Origin: Primula veris
Lineage: Eukaryota; Streptophyta; Magnoliopsida; Ericales; Primulaceae
Assembly: GCA_963682055.1 (NCBI GenBank)
Contig: OY821749.1
Span: forward strand, 9,102,336 to 9,166,335
Direction of reading: 5' to 3'
Length of the DNA: 64,000 bases
Part shown: one piece after another, positions 1-13,068 of the stretch
Position numbering within the stretch: the stretch's first letter is position 1
Layout of the letters: each line of letters begins with the position of its first letter
Program-made: the position numbers and the translations under genes
Notes under the pieces: generated by a model
The model's input: the letters and a program-made list of their open reading frames with translations, nothing else
Databases searched by the model: none
Told to the model about the DNA's origin: nothing

Positions 1-410
1 TAGTGAAAGGATTGCTTATAAATAGCATAGTTTTCATGCTGTCCTAGATATCTTGTGGTAAAAAAATATGCACCCTTGGTTCTAGGTTGATCCCTTAAGT
101 AAAGCGTTTTTAGCATTGCTAAATTATATGTATGATGTATTTGCCCTTACATTGCTAATACCAAATTTACATATATTAAATAAGCGCATATGGTTGAGTT
201 TTCTGCCAGGAGCTTGAGGGTCTCAACTTACATAGTTATGCGAGTCTCCTTTTAGAGTGGGAAGATAAACAATTAGCTGATGATAAAACTACACTATCTA
301 GCTAATCGTTTATTTATTACATTGCGGCCTGCAAATATGTAAACCTTTTTTACAAATTTATGCTATCCTTTCTATATTTTGATTCTTATATGCCAAAAAT
401 TTCTCTTCAG
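1..410. other. Intron or upstream part of the SET-domain gene
   Basis: These bases precede the first exon I can place. The acceptor at 401-410 is a pyrimidine stretch ending in CAG. The catalytic part of the SET domain must be encoded upstream, mostly outside the window. I could not assign an exon here with confidence. Confidence 0.5.
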
Positions 411-3352
411 GTTTTTATTAGCTACGGAAAATTCTCTAATGCAACTCTTTTGTTAGACTTTGGATTCACACTTACTCACAACATTTATGATGAGGTCAGT
501 TTCAGGCCAACATGAAAATATTATATATTGGTTCCTGTACAGTTATGATATTGATGTTATATGATGCTCTCTTCTTGTTTACTTAGTATACATGTCCGAA
601 GACCATCATTGTATGTCTGGGGCGGAAACATTATTCTCAAGACTTCTTGGATAATGTTTTTTTCTTTAAACATATAAATTATATTGTTCCACTTGTTCCC
701 GCGTCACTCAGTTTGTAGCTTCGCCTCAGGTTAAAATTCAGATCAATATACCGGATTGTGATCCTCTGCGCAGTGAAAAGTTGAAAGTCCTCCATGCACA
801 TCATTCACCACGCATTAGAGAAAACAACAACAGCTTTTGCTCCTCTCTCAACGTTTTCACCATTAAGTTAGTTCTTGTCTTTGAACCTAGTACCTTAATT
901 TCCTTACATTTTCTTTCCAATTAGCAAACACACACCGAGGCACACACACACCAGGCTAGTTTCACATCTAGGAGGACTTATTAAGTAGAGCCACATTGTT
1001 ACTCCAAAAAGGCCTTCTACCACTTCAGTTAAGACACCATCATGTGAAAAACACTGGTCTTTTAACGTAGTACTGAAGTTTTGCATAAATACCCGGTTGA
1101 GGGTCATCTATCTATGGTCGCAAGTTTTAAATTGGGTTGAAAATAGGTCTCGTGCCTCAACTCTTGAAAATCCAAAAACTGCATAATAGGGTACTAAATA
1201 ATTTTTTTAAAGAAAAAAGACTATGACTTGCAATGAGATTGACAAACACCACCCACCAGAAAAGCTACAATCTGCCTTGATTATTTTTATTAGTTTGAAG
1301 GTCTTCAAAATCTAATTGAGTCCTTAAGTGTTAGCCAGACATTCAAACATTATAATAGAATACTCTTCAACCGGTTTGACTCCTTTAATTATCAAATAGA
1401 GTCCCCTCTTCTAAGTGTTTTGATCTTATTTTTCCTATGTCCGTGTTCTTCTATGTATAAAAAAAAACTTAAGTAGTCATAAATAATTAGAGAAATATTT
1501 GATGAGGCGATTTTTTTTTTTTGGTTCGTGGCCTTCTGCCAGTGGTGGTTCAACATGGTGGGTTTTAGAATTTAGAGATAGCACGTTATGGTTTTCAACC
1601 TTTTCTTTTCGGAGGCTTTTAGTAACCACCGTATTATTTTGGAGCTAGACTTATTCTTAATAGTAATTCGGTACCAAACTTCAAAGTAGGGAACATTGTC
1701 AAAAAGTTGATAGTTAGTTTCACAGTCGTTCTATTTTCAAAACTCTATCCAGAAAATACATAATCGAATGAAAAAAAGCTTAAGAAGAAGAACACAGTAA
1801 ATGTGAATTATTAATGTTTAATGGATTTATCTATTTTATTTTTGGCATAAACACCTACAATTTCGGTCTTTAGCTGGTATGCTTGAGATGCCTCTGCTGA
1901 TATATAATTGTAGTTTATAGAATTAAGAACTGGGGGGCTGCCCAACGACAATATAAGGATCACGATACTTCATCGTTTCTGTCTCTTTTTACGTTTTTTT
2001 AATTTGCCCTATGTAAAACCAATTTAATCCTGCATAATCTTCACGTTTGTCTATTTAGTCGTAAATACAGATAAGTAAAGAGAATTATGTGCAGATCTCT
2101 TCTTCTGAAAGCTCTATAGAAATCCACTACAACGACAGCTTTATTTCTTTGAAAATGTCAACATGTAGAAGTTTTTTCTCTCTTTGAGACTGATTGCGGA
2201 GATGTCTGAAGTAAGACTTAGTTTGTTTGTATTTTCTGATATTGTAAAGTTATTTCTCATTTAAGAACTTAATGGAGTAGTTTGTTAAGATATGGCTAAC
2301 TTAGCTTGACCTAGATTTGTATGAGCCATTGACTTTTGAAGCAAAACTTCATCTTTTAAACATAATTATATTTAATATTTTATTTTCAGAGAAGTGAGAT
2401 CTATTGAAGGGAAGGGGAGAGGGATTCCACAATCACTTCGTGCATATTGCCGTGTTCTATGTTCAACATCATCGCAAGGTTTCCACCATTTTAGTTTATA
2501 TTATATGATGATAGCTCTTCACCCAACCGTGTATCTATCACTAACAGGTTTTTACGATCTTTCCAATATTTAGAGTTGAAGGAAATGACTGACGAAGCTA
2601 TGTATAGTGATGGTCGACTTGCTCGATATCCTATGAAGAATAAGAGCAGAGAGATTGAAGCACATCAATTCTTGCTTTCTCGGATTGATAAGTTGATTGA
2701 GGAATACAATTGCATAATCGAGGTAAACCCTCATAAACTACTCTATTGTTGGTAAGTTACGATAATTACAAAATTAGTTTTTGATGAGTAATTCTCATCA
2801 ACAAGACCTTGAGGAATACCATTTCCTGACATCGAACTGCATTCTGTCATGCTTAATTTAATTTTAACTTTTAACTTTCCTCGATCATTTGTTGATGGCT
2901 ATATGATTTCATGACAAATTTCTAGGCATGTCCACTTTACAGTTTTTAAGAGATTATATAATGGTTCTTGAAACATAAATCACCGAAGCACAAGGTCCCT
3001 CTATTTTCAGATTTCCCTCACTTCCTCATTGCCAACCCAGTGAACTATTTTTTTTTCCAACTAATAACCGTAATTTAGTAGTAAAAGCAATATTTTGTTG
3101 GTTGAACTTGTGTCGGTCTCCTTTCTAAAAAAAGTAGGGAGTGTTAAGTTGTGGATGAGATTGCTTCAATTACTCTTTAATGTTTCTTATATGAAACTGC
3201 AGCTACTGGAGCCTTCCAGTCCTATCTGCATGATTGAACAGTGCAATAGAAAAAGGAAAATGGCTCTAGATCTCCTTATTGGCGAGTTTCGTGTCCTCAA
3301 GTCTGCTGCGCAATGGCTGAAAAACTATTGTGCAAAATTACAAAAATGCTAA
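411..3352 (+). CDS. SET-domain protein lysine methyltransferase, 3' part (five exons)
   Basis: Exons are 411-494, 730-866, 2390-2478, 2574-2722 and 3203-3352 (stop 3350-3352); all borders are GT-AG and phases join without a break. The first visible exon reads VFISYGKFSNATLLLDFGF, the end of a SET domain, with the S-Y-G and D-F-G-F residues that close the SAM/lysine pocket. The remaining four exons (about 175 residues) fit the helical Rubisco-LSMT substrate-binding domain and end in LKNYCAKLQKC. SET proteins with this tail transfer methyl groups from SAM to lysines of non-histone proteins; the substrate here is unknown. It resembles what I remember of Arabidopsis At3g55080. The 5' half lies outside the window, so completeness cannot be judged. 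It converges with the MAEA gene; the two stop codons are about 1.25 kb apart. Confidence 0.88.
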
Positions 3353-4600
3353 AGAAAAACAGACAATAAACTCGGTATACAACTCCCATTAAAACCTTAG
3401 GTGGAAGGTCAGAGCCCCGCCTTGCTTAGTCCTTTATTGAAGCAAACCCACAATACCGCAAGTTTTGCTGCCAAGTCACGAATTCGCATGTTCTACCTTT
3501 TCTATCTACAACGACAACACAGAAACTGTGATATGATTATTTTTGTTCTAGTTTTTGAGCGTTTTGGCTTAAATTTGGCCATTTGGACACGGAAACAAGA
3601 ATAGGTTTCCTTTCTTTACCCACTTTAAAATGCCATAGTTTGATATCCTGGGTAAATAATATTTACACCCTTCTGGGTTTTGGAAGTAAGCACTTGGCAC
3701 CATTCAACTCGTTCTTTACAAGCTTTAATTATGCGAATAGACAATAATTCCATCTTCCTTTAAAAGCGGCATCTTATCTGTGTAGTCTGTTGGTACGGAC
3801 ATATTCAAGAACAATAAAACTTCATAGTTATAGTTACCAAAAATTAATAAAAATCTAATAGTTGTGCACTAATTAGCACCATATTTGTTTGATGAATACT
3901 AAAGTACAGTATAGAAACAACTTTTTAAGTTCATTTCTACTTTTGAGAAAGCATCAGAAAACATTTCCTTAACAGTGTTATTCTCTAGCGGATTTGAATA
4001 TTGTCATCACCATTTTAATGACTTTCTTCTCCAACGACTTTCTACAGTAAAAATATGTTTGTTGCATGGATTTATAAATCTAGATATTTTTGTAAAGAAC
4101 TTACATAAAAAGTGTGAATGCTTTAAAGTTGAATTAATGATAGATTTTCTCATCTTATGATCTATCTAATAAAAATGAGCATTTTTGGATTCATTTACAT
4201 GATCTTAAAGGTCAACTAGCCACGAGATCACTAGTTAAAAGGCACTAAAATTAACCCAGCAAGATAGTGCTGTTTTTTAGGGTACTTCAGTAAAGATCTA
4301 GCAGGTATCAACAAGATTTTTAGAAGTTACTGATTTGCAACTTTTATCACACTTAGGCTGATATACTAAATCAGAGTTGAAACCTTAAACAACACACAGT
4401 TAAAGAAGGAATCGTTTGGAGAACAAAGCAATAAAAAAAAAAACAGCGGTGCAAGACAGAAATAATCTCTGTGCATATTTACATTTGATAAGAATCCACA
4501 CCCCAACCAGTTTAGAGTTTAAGGAATACTAAAAGAGTACTTCATCTTGAAGAAAGGAGGTTTCAGAGTTGTATGTACAAGTTAAATAATTTATGCTGCT
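3353..4600. other. Spacer between convergent genes
   Basis: This spacer must hold the 3' untranslated regions of the SET gene and, on the other strand, of the MAEA gene. I see no coding signal, element ends or strong repeat. Short open frames are not supported by any recognisable motif. Confidence 0.6.
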
Positions 4601-7600
4601 TCAAGAGATATAAGCCTTGACAATATCTGTATAGTTGCAGACGTCACCTGTCCGTGGACAAGTAATTTTACCATTATTTTTACTTGACATTTCTTCAATA
4701 GCCTGATAATGTAGAAGACAAGAGGGGTCAAAAAAGTTTCAGGACACGGATACAGATTCATACAAAATAATAACTACATAGAACAAAGCAAGAATAAGAA
4801 CCTTGGTACTGTAGACATGACCATTGGGTAAAACTAATGGAGGGTTCTCTGTGTCCATAAGCTCTTTGGACATATAGCACACAAGCTTTGAATGATGCTG
4901 CTTTGAAAACGGTAATGGCCCTGCTAATTTGCGGAAGCTCTCTTGGGACAATGGGTCCTCTTTGGTACAACTATCTTCGTAACAGAATCTGAATTAGGTC
5001 AAGTGAAACCAAGGAACCAAATACCAGCAAAAAGAAATCTACAAGATACAGTAATATTTATCATTTTATCAAGTTTCTCCACATGCATTTCACAAATTAT
5101 ATCAGTCTTCAACGGTCCATTTAAAAATGGATGACGTATCCGTAAAAGTGAAAAATGTGATGAAAATTTTCGCAAGGTTTGGCAAAAACAGGAAACCTCT
5201 ATTAAAAAACGGTAATCTTGGTAAAGGGGTAAACATGGACACATTTTTATATGCCGTATATATTGTAAGAAACAATCAACTGAGCATGGATACGGGGTCT
5301 TTAAAGCAGACAATCCTGCCTGTAGATAAATATTCAGCAGTGGCTCGTAGGTCATCCCGTATATCCTGCAGAATTCCTGTCTAAATTGGTCCACCAAATA
5401 ATCCCATTGCTTTGGTTCAAATAAAGCCTGGAAAATAAAAAGACAATAGTGAAGTCAAACCAATAGGAATAGTTATACATCATCAACATAAATATGTAGA
5501 CCAAGAAGTTGCAAGGAGATGCAGTGGAAAAAAAAAAACTAGAATAGATTGTCGCCACACTTTGAGGTATGTTTAACCAGATAAAACTAAGCAAATCGAG
5601 AAGGGAGTAATAAAAACAGTGTATGTATAGATTTTGTATTCACTTGATCCAAAAAAGCAAGTTCTCAAAAAGCAAAGTGACACGTTTCACCTACAAATGT
5701 ACCCATATGATGCAGCGGATGGAAACAGAATAGAGTATAAGAGATGATTATTTTAAAAGGAAAAAGACAAAGGAGACTAATGCTTCAAGCAGTGTTGGAT
5801 TCAGGATTCGTTTAGAGAGGAGGATGAAAGGCTAAACTCTGAATAAAAAGTTAAAATATATGGTGAAAAAATGGGTTGCAGTCTCCTTCAGCCTACTCAT
5901 AGATCCGCCCTACTTCTAAAAAAATAAATCTAGCCAGCAGACACTAAGTTGGTAAAAATTATATTTCAGTTCCCCTTTCCCTCTTGCATCAAAATTCACG
6001 AACAAAGATATTGCTTGGTGGACCATTTAGAAAAGTGCACTGCTATAGATGGCACAACTGCCAATGAAGACGGTTTTTATACAACCACACAGGTCAAAGA
6101 AGATGTGATTCACCACCTTGTATATTGCACATCCAGTGCTACTTTTAAATGCCAATGTAGCCATGACCTTCTGCAGCTCTTTCATGTGGGTAGCTCCCCA
6201 TGGTGCAAGGTACTTCCGAGCATATGCAATAGCCCTCAAATTGTTTTCAGCTCTCACCAACTCTATAAATTCTTGAAGTCTCAGCTGGAACTCAAATTTG
6301 CTCTGTAATAGAAATTAAAAGGGAAAAAACATCAGTATTGGCACAAGTTCACTAATTATTCCATAAATTTAGAATTTATATTAACCATTAAAAGGCAAGT
6401 CAGCGCTTAAATGTTTTAGAAAATTGAGGTCTTATGTTAACTGGTTCAAATTTAGTAAAAATGACCACCATGCTCAATAACAGAATATTTTGTTGCCACA
6501 AACTCCAACAATTCTGTCACAAACTCCAACCATTCTGTCTAAATATTGGAAGTTTTTCAGCAAATGGTACAGGAATATTCGTGCATATTCTTAAGAGGAA
6601 AAAGGTAACTTATTTAAATGACCGTTTTTCTTGCTGTAACACCTAATGGAGAATGATTTATCAAATGTAAAAGGAATCCTTTTGAAATTTTAAATCGTTA
6701 GGTATCAAAACTAATCAAAGGGGTCAAACATCTAAACTTGATGATCATGCTCCTTTTTAGTTATCTTGTTGGTTCATGGCTACTTAGACCATGTTGAAAT
6801 AAAGGGGTCAAACATCTAAACTTAATAGTCAATCTGCATGGACATGACCACGTGGTAAACAAACAAGTTAGCGATAATACGGGACTTAGTTGTTAAATAC
6901 TGCCACGTCACTTGCTACAAATATTTTTAATGATGAAGAAGCAGATTCTAAACACGCATTCGTATGACCAGTTTTGAGGTTTTTAATACCACGTGTCCTA
7001 AAGTGCAAGGAGCCTTCGAATTACGATTGTAGGATCACCTGGATACAAGGATCACTAATTGCATGAACAAGAAAATTCGGTCACAATTTCACAACAATGA
7101 AAGAACCCTAAAAGCTACCAGGAAAACATAATACACTGTAAAGCGAAAGATGAAAAATGTGACTATATGGTTTCTTGTCCAAAAATCATGCAATTGGAAG
7201 GGTCATAGACTCATAGTACATGCTGCAATTTAATAATTTTAAACAAAAAAAAAACAGCTAGGGGTAGCAAAAACTGAATAAAGGCCATCAGTTATTGTGC
7301 CATTTGGCGAAAAGGGTTTAGCAATTTATAGAGTTGAACTGAATTAGACTCGGTTTTATCTTTAAGGTTTTTAGACTTGTTTTTTTTTAAAGATACCTCA
7401 CATGATTCACTTTTCTTATGACTACTATTTAATTATCAGGTACTTTAATTAATTTTGCTAAATCTGTAATGAAAACTAATTATACAAATAAGAAACCTAA
7501 ACCAGTTTCTAAAAACCATAAAGATAAAACTTTGAAAAATAATATAGTTTGGACATCTTAAAAACGAAGATTTGAGACTCGGTGTCTTTTTAAGTGTTTT

Positions 7601-10600
7601 TTTCAGCATGGGTTGATCCTCTCCATGTGTGTGTGTGTGTATATAGGTCTGTATGTATGTAAATAGGTCTGTATGTGTATGTGTCTGTGTCTGTGTCTGT
7701 GTCTGTGTCTGTGTCTGTGTCTGTGTCTGTGTCTGTGTCTGTGTGTCTGTGTCTGTGTCTGTGTCTGTGTCTGTGTCTGTGTCTGTGTGTATTTTTATGT
7801 ATTAAGGGAGGAGGAAAAATGTGGCTCCTTAGGCGTTTGAGGCAACATGCTCAAGATAGCCAGGGATTTCAACAGGGCCAGCGCAAATTTATATGGATAA
7901 TTTGTGTAGAAATTCTGCAAAATAGCATTTCTTTCCGAAAGAAGACACTTCTCTTCAAATATAGGAGGGCAGAAGCAGCATGAACAGTTTGACACTGAGT
8001 AAGTGGACGCCTACAGCTATTACTTGCAGCTATTTATTTTTTTTGATATTTAGAATGGCTGAAATGATAACAAAAAGCAATCAAACTACATAAGCTTTCT
8101 ACGTAGTACTTCTTATATAATCCAAGGAGACTCTAAATAGAAGTTCTAGAAGACTTCCAGCTACTTATTCAGTTTCACGTGGTGGTTATTATATAATCTA
8201 AGCTTTTTCAAATCAATGTTTTGAAGATTAAAGATCAGCAGAGTAAACAAATAGGGCATTCAGTCTATCAGCTAATGGGCAGTTTTAAATAAGCTCTGAT
8301 TGAAACATCTCGATGTAAGTTCAGAATTGTCATGGAGTTTATAAATCTCTGCTAAAACACAGTTTCAAAGTAATAACAGTCAAGACAAAGGTTAGCTATT
8401 AAATCTCAACTACAGGCAAATAGCATGGTTCACAGCCTAGCAAAGCCTGGTTGGCACTATTTACACCATAATCCTTATAAACTTTTTCTGATATGTAACG
8501 AATGACGCATGGTCACTTTGATTCAATTTGTTGCTTGCAATCTTAGATCTTCACAATGGATGCGAAGTATGTAAGATAATCGATCACAAAGGAGAGGATC
8601 GATATTCCAGTTACAATATGATACAGATAAGGTTAGCCGTCTAATAGTAAAATATAAAATTGAAGAATTTCAACAAGTAGAGCTCATTAAAAGAGACTTA
8701 TTAGGCACCTTATACTTCTTCAGCCGAGACTTGTTTTCAGCACACCAGGATAGGGCATGAGTAACTTCTTTGTTTTGGAGAGCATCAACGACCTTTTTAG
8801 CTTCATAAAACACTTCAATATCAACAAGATCCTGAAAGTCAAAAAAGCAAATCAGAATATTTACAATCATAAAGAAAACAAAGTGTAAATACGTACATTT
8901 TAACAAACTGGTGCATTTAAAACCCAAAAATTAATTTGAAGAGTGAATAAATGTCCTTTCTGAAACTGGTAAATAAGGAAAATCACCAGGCAACAGAAAT
9001 TGTGACAAAGTGGCAGAATCAGTCGTTATATAGTCCAAATACGTTCTTTATTCAGATGCCGCCAACACCAAAGATGACAAATATGATAATAATTAGACAG
9101 TCATTTAAGCAAGGTCTCTGCAACAGACCCACTACTTCAAAGATTACAGCTAAATTCCTCAACTTCGGTTATCACCTTTGTTTTATCCAACCTTTTAAAG
9201 GTAGTAATATTTTTTATTGGTAGAGTCACAACAATACCAGTACTATGGAAAATGGTAGTAGAGATACTGAAAGGCAAGTACTTGATTCGTAAAAGATCGA
9301 GGGGAAATGCTGTAGCATTTGTCTAATTCCAAATATATGTCTGAAAGGACTGGACCTACTCCATATTGGTTCAGTTGTTCAAAAAGGAAATCCCTAGAGT
9401 AGGTGGAGGCAAAATCTAAAACCTTAGACGAGTTGAGCACGTATTTGCCTAGCTCAAGTATGCCTTTTTTTTTTATCAAATATCAATCAGTGTCACTCTT
9501 TAACTAGGCAAGTAAGAATAGTATAGCAGCCCAGGGAAAGAGGTGATACGCCGGAGCTACAAATGGAATAAAAACGACTTTGGATGCAGAGTTTCCGGTG
9601 AGAAAATCCTAATACATTGCCTCGTTATAAAAATAACAGACACACATAGCAAGGCTAGGTGGTCCATGTGGAGTTCAACTCGCTACTTATTTTTAAATCA
9701 TATATACTTTGGGAAACTTTTGGGTTGCTTTTGTTTACCTTGAAGTGCTTCATTTTCTTTCAATATAAAGTGTACTCTACTGGTGACGCATAGTTCTAGA
9801 CCCCTGTATCATCTTTGTTGATCTTATGAAACTATCTTACGAGTTATGATTGAAATTCTTAATGTGAACCTTGCCATTCTGTTTGAAGTCTGAGAGTCTT
9901 GAGTACAAAATAACACTCTAGTAGAGTCAGAGTAAAGTAGATCGCAGATCTTTGCATTTAGTTCAAAGAAAAACAAAGACAAGTCGGCAGAAACACCCTA
10001 ATATTCTATAGCAAATTGAAATATTTTCACCTTTATATTGCAGCTCTCAGACAGCTTTAGTGCAGTATCAAAGTATGACATACGTAACATGTAGTCTACT
10101 AATATGCGCTTCAAACGGGTGTTATTGAACTCTACCAAGTTATCTGCATCTGCTGATTCTAAATGGTCGAGGCGAGTTCTGCACTTCTGTGCTTGCAAGT
10201 TCTCTGTGCGACTCCCTTCTTCCAACTGCTTTGATTGCAAAATGCAGTATATAAGCAAATGAAGTACCCAAACAAATTTAGGCAAACAAATTGATAAAGC
10301 AAGAGATCTAGTTTATAAATTCTACGAAAGACCTGCTTCAATCTCAGACACAGTCTCTGTGTTCCTTAGCTTGAAACTATCCAATAACAATATGCAGAAC
10401 AGGTGCTATGAAGGGGTTAATGTTTGTTACAAAGCAAGGGGCCCAATGTATATTCCATTTTGTAACTTCCTCACAATCTCGTGAAGATGTCTTCAAGTAT
10501 ATTTCTCGAATTCTGTATTCTATATTTTCCTATTCAAATTGTCATGTTAGGGTCTTACTAATTCTGAAATCTGAGATACATGAAAGTACACAAATATATG

Positions 10601-12197
10601 TATTTAGACTTCAACAGAGCCTCGCCAGATATGGACTCATTATTTATTGAAGGAGTTGAATTTGATTAAAATGCAATGATAAATACGTACAAACCAAAAT
10701 CACAGGCCTCATTGCACAAACTTCTGTTTCAAACATTTATCTGCTTCTTTAAAAGTTTGATATGACAGCGGGAATTAAAGGAAATAAACAAATAAATAAT
10801 TATCACAACACAAAGCTGAAGAGCTAATTTGCATGCCCTTATTACAATTAAGTGTGTAACATTAGGAAATAATATATATATAGTCCCTCCATCCCTAAGT
10901 AAGTGTCCACTACGGAGCAACTTTGATTTGCAAAAATCACGTATCTAAATTGCCGAAATCGAAAATTTCAAATAATGCATACTTTAAATGTTGAACTATA
11001 TGATTAACTTAAAACAAACATTTACACAATCTAGATACGTGATTTTTGCTTGCACGTGGTTCGTCGAGAACAATTATTTAGGGATAGGGGGAAGACATGT
11101 ATATATATATATATAGATATAGACATTTAGTTATTGGTATTCCAATTTCAGTCACAGTAAACAATAATAATAATAATGAACGATTTCTGCCAACACTGAA
11201 GTCAAATTAGCAAGGTTAAATTGTTCTGTTATACATATACACATGGATCAGCTAGTATTTTTTTTTCCTCAGTCATAAACTCGTACTCAACAGTGACCTT
11301 GGGTAGTTTTGTAGCAAAAAAAAATGTTTCGGTAATTTTGATATAAGATTTTCACAAGTCAAAGTTGCACCTAATTTCATACTGATCAATTATTTAGCAA
11401 AAATATTTGAAACAAAAATAATAATAATAATAATAAAAACTATTCCTGCCAACACTGAAGTCAAATTAGCAAGGTCAAACTGTTCTGTTATACATTTTTA
11501 CATACACATTAATCAGCTAGTAAATTTGTTTCCTCCTAGTCATAAACTCGTATTCAACAGTGACCATGTAGCCAGGGGCGGAACCAGGATTCAATTCAGA
11601 GAGAGAGAGAGAGGAGGGGGGGGGGGGGGGGGGGGGGGGGTGATTTTATTTTTTCATTCGTACAATAAAAATAAATCGTAAAAAAAAAACATTTCTTTTT
11701 AATAATACCTTATAGCTTCAATTAATTGTTAAGTGAAAGAGTAAATTAATGCTAATTAAATGGAAAGAAAAAAAAAGTACAAGATTCGAACTAGGGACCT
11801 TAGAGACACAAATGGTTTGGTTTGTGTTTACCAACTGAACCAAGTTACCATTTGTTTAATGGGGGGACTATTAATATATAAAACCTTAAATGAAGAATTT
11901 CTCTATATAAAAAATGAATTCTGAAGCGGCGGTCGCCGCCCCTGAAACCCCCCTAATTCTGCCCCTGCTTATAGCGAAAATTTTGATTTCGGTAATTTTG
12001 ATATAAGATTTTAACAAGTTAAAGTTGCACATAATTTCGTCCTGATCAATTATTTAGCATGGAGAGTGTATATACATATACATACATATATAGATATAGA
12101 GAGATAAAACTTATTTAGGTACCGAGAGAGAGAACACGTATTGAGATACCGCGAGAGAGAAAGAGACCTTGCGTTAGTTGCATGCACCGAGTGAGTT

Positions 12198-12281
<84 letters not shown>

Positions 12282-13037
12282 GGGGCAGGGGCGGATTTAG
12301 GGGGGGGGGGGAGGCCGCCGCCACCCTGCCCACTATAAGATATATAATCATGCTTAGCTCATATGGTAATGCTACCTAAAATTGAATAAGAGATCTTTGG
12401 TTCGATTCTTTACCATCACAACTTATTCTTTTTTATTTCTTTCATGTTCATTTAGTTACATGAGTAACACTTCATTGCTCATTATTTTCAATAACATCCC
12501 TATATTTCTATCTTTATTCTTAAAATCTACAAATACTCTTCGATACTTCATTTTGATGTTAGCAAAAAAAAAAATTAAAAAAAAAATTAATGTGTTTTTT
12601 ACAATTACCAACTCGTTTTTTTTAACCTTCAGAATAGACTTTTAAACTCGGTTTTCGATTATTTTAAACGTTGTTTTTCTTAAAATTCTAGTAGCAATTT
12701 TTTTTCTACGGCCCCCAACGATATCATCCTAGTTCAGCCCCTGTATGGGGGCGATCAAGGGACATCAACATAAGACACTTTTATGCAAAAACACTTCAAA
12801 TCAAGTTTTAATTAAAAAGCGAAATCTTAGCTAAAGTGTTTTCTGAAGAGATATGCTAAAGGCGTAAAAAGCGGAAAAGCGAGCTTTTTATCGAGCTTTT
12901 TCACAACGAAGTGCACTTTTTAAAACAGTGACATATATGGATATAAAGAGAGAGAACACTTATTTAGGTAGTAAGAGAGATAGATACAGACCTTAGAGGT
13001 AGTTTCATGATCAATTATTTAGGGACGGAATGAGTAC

Positions 13038-13068
<31 letters not shown>

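Noticed and set aside
4802..4970. Shorter version of the sixth MAEA exon with acceptor at 4971-4972
   Set aside because: Extending to the acceptor at 4989-4990 adds the conserved CYEDS residues and keeps phase, so the longer exon is preferred.
5949..6308. Plus-strand open frame of 119 residues
   Set aside because: It is antisense to a well-supported MAEA exon (6117-6302) and has no family resemblance.
7675..7983. Open frame of alternating Val-Ser and Cys-Leu
   Set aside because: It is the translation of a TGTGTC microsatellite in an intron.
12115..12379. Open frames on both strands with poly(Thr-His) or poly(Cys-Val)
   Set aside because: They are translations of the GT microsatellite and MITE ends.
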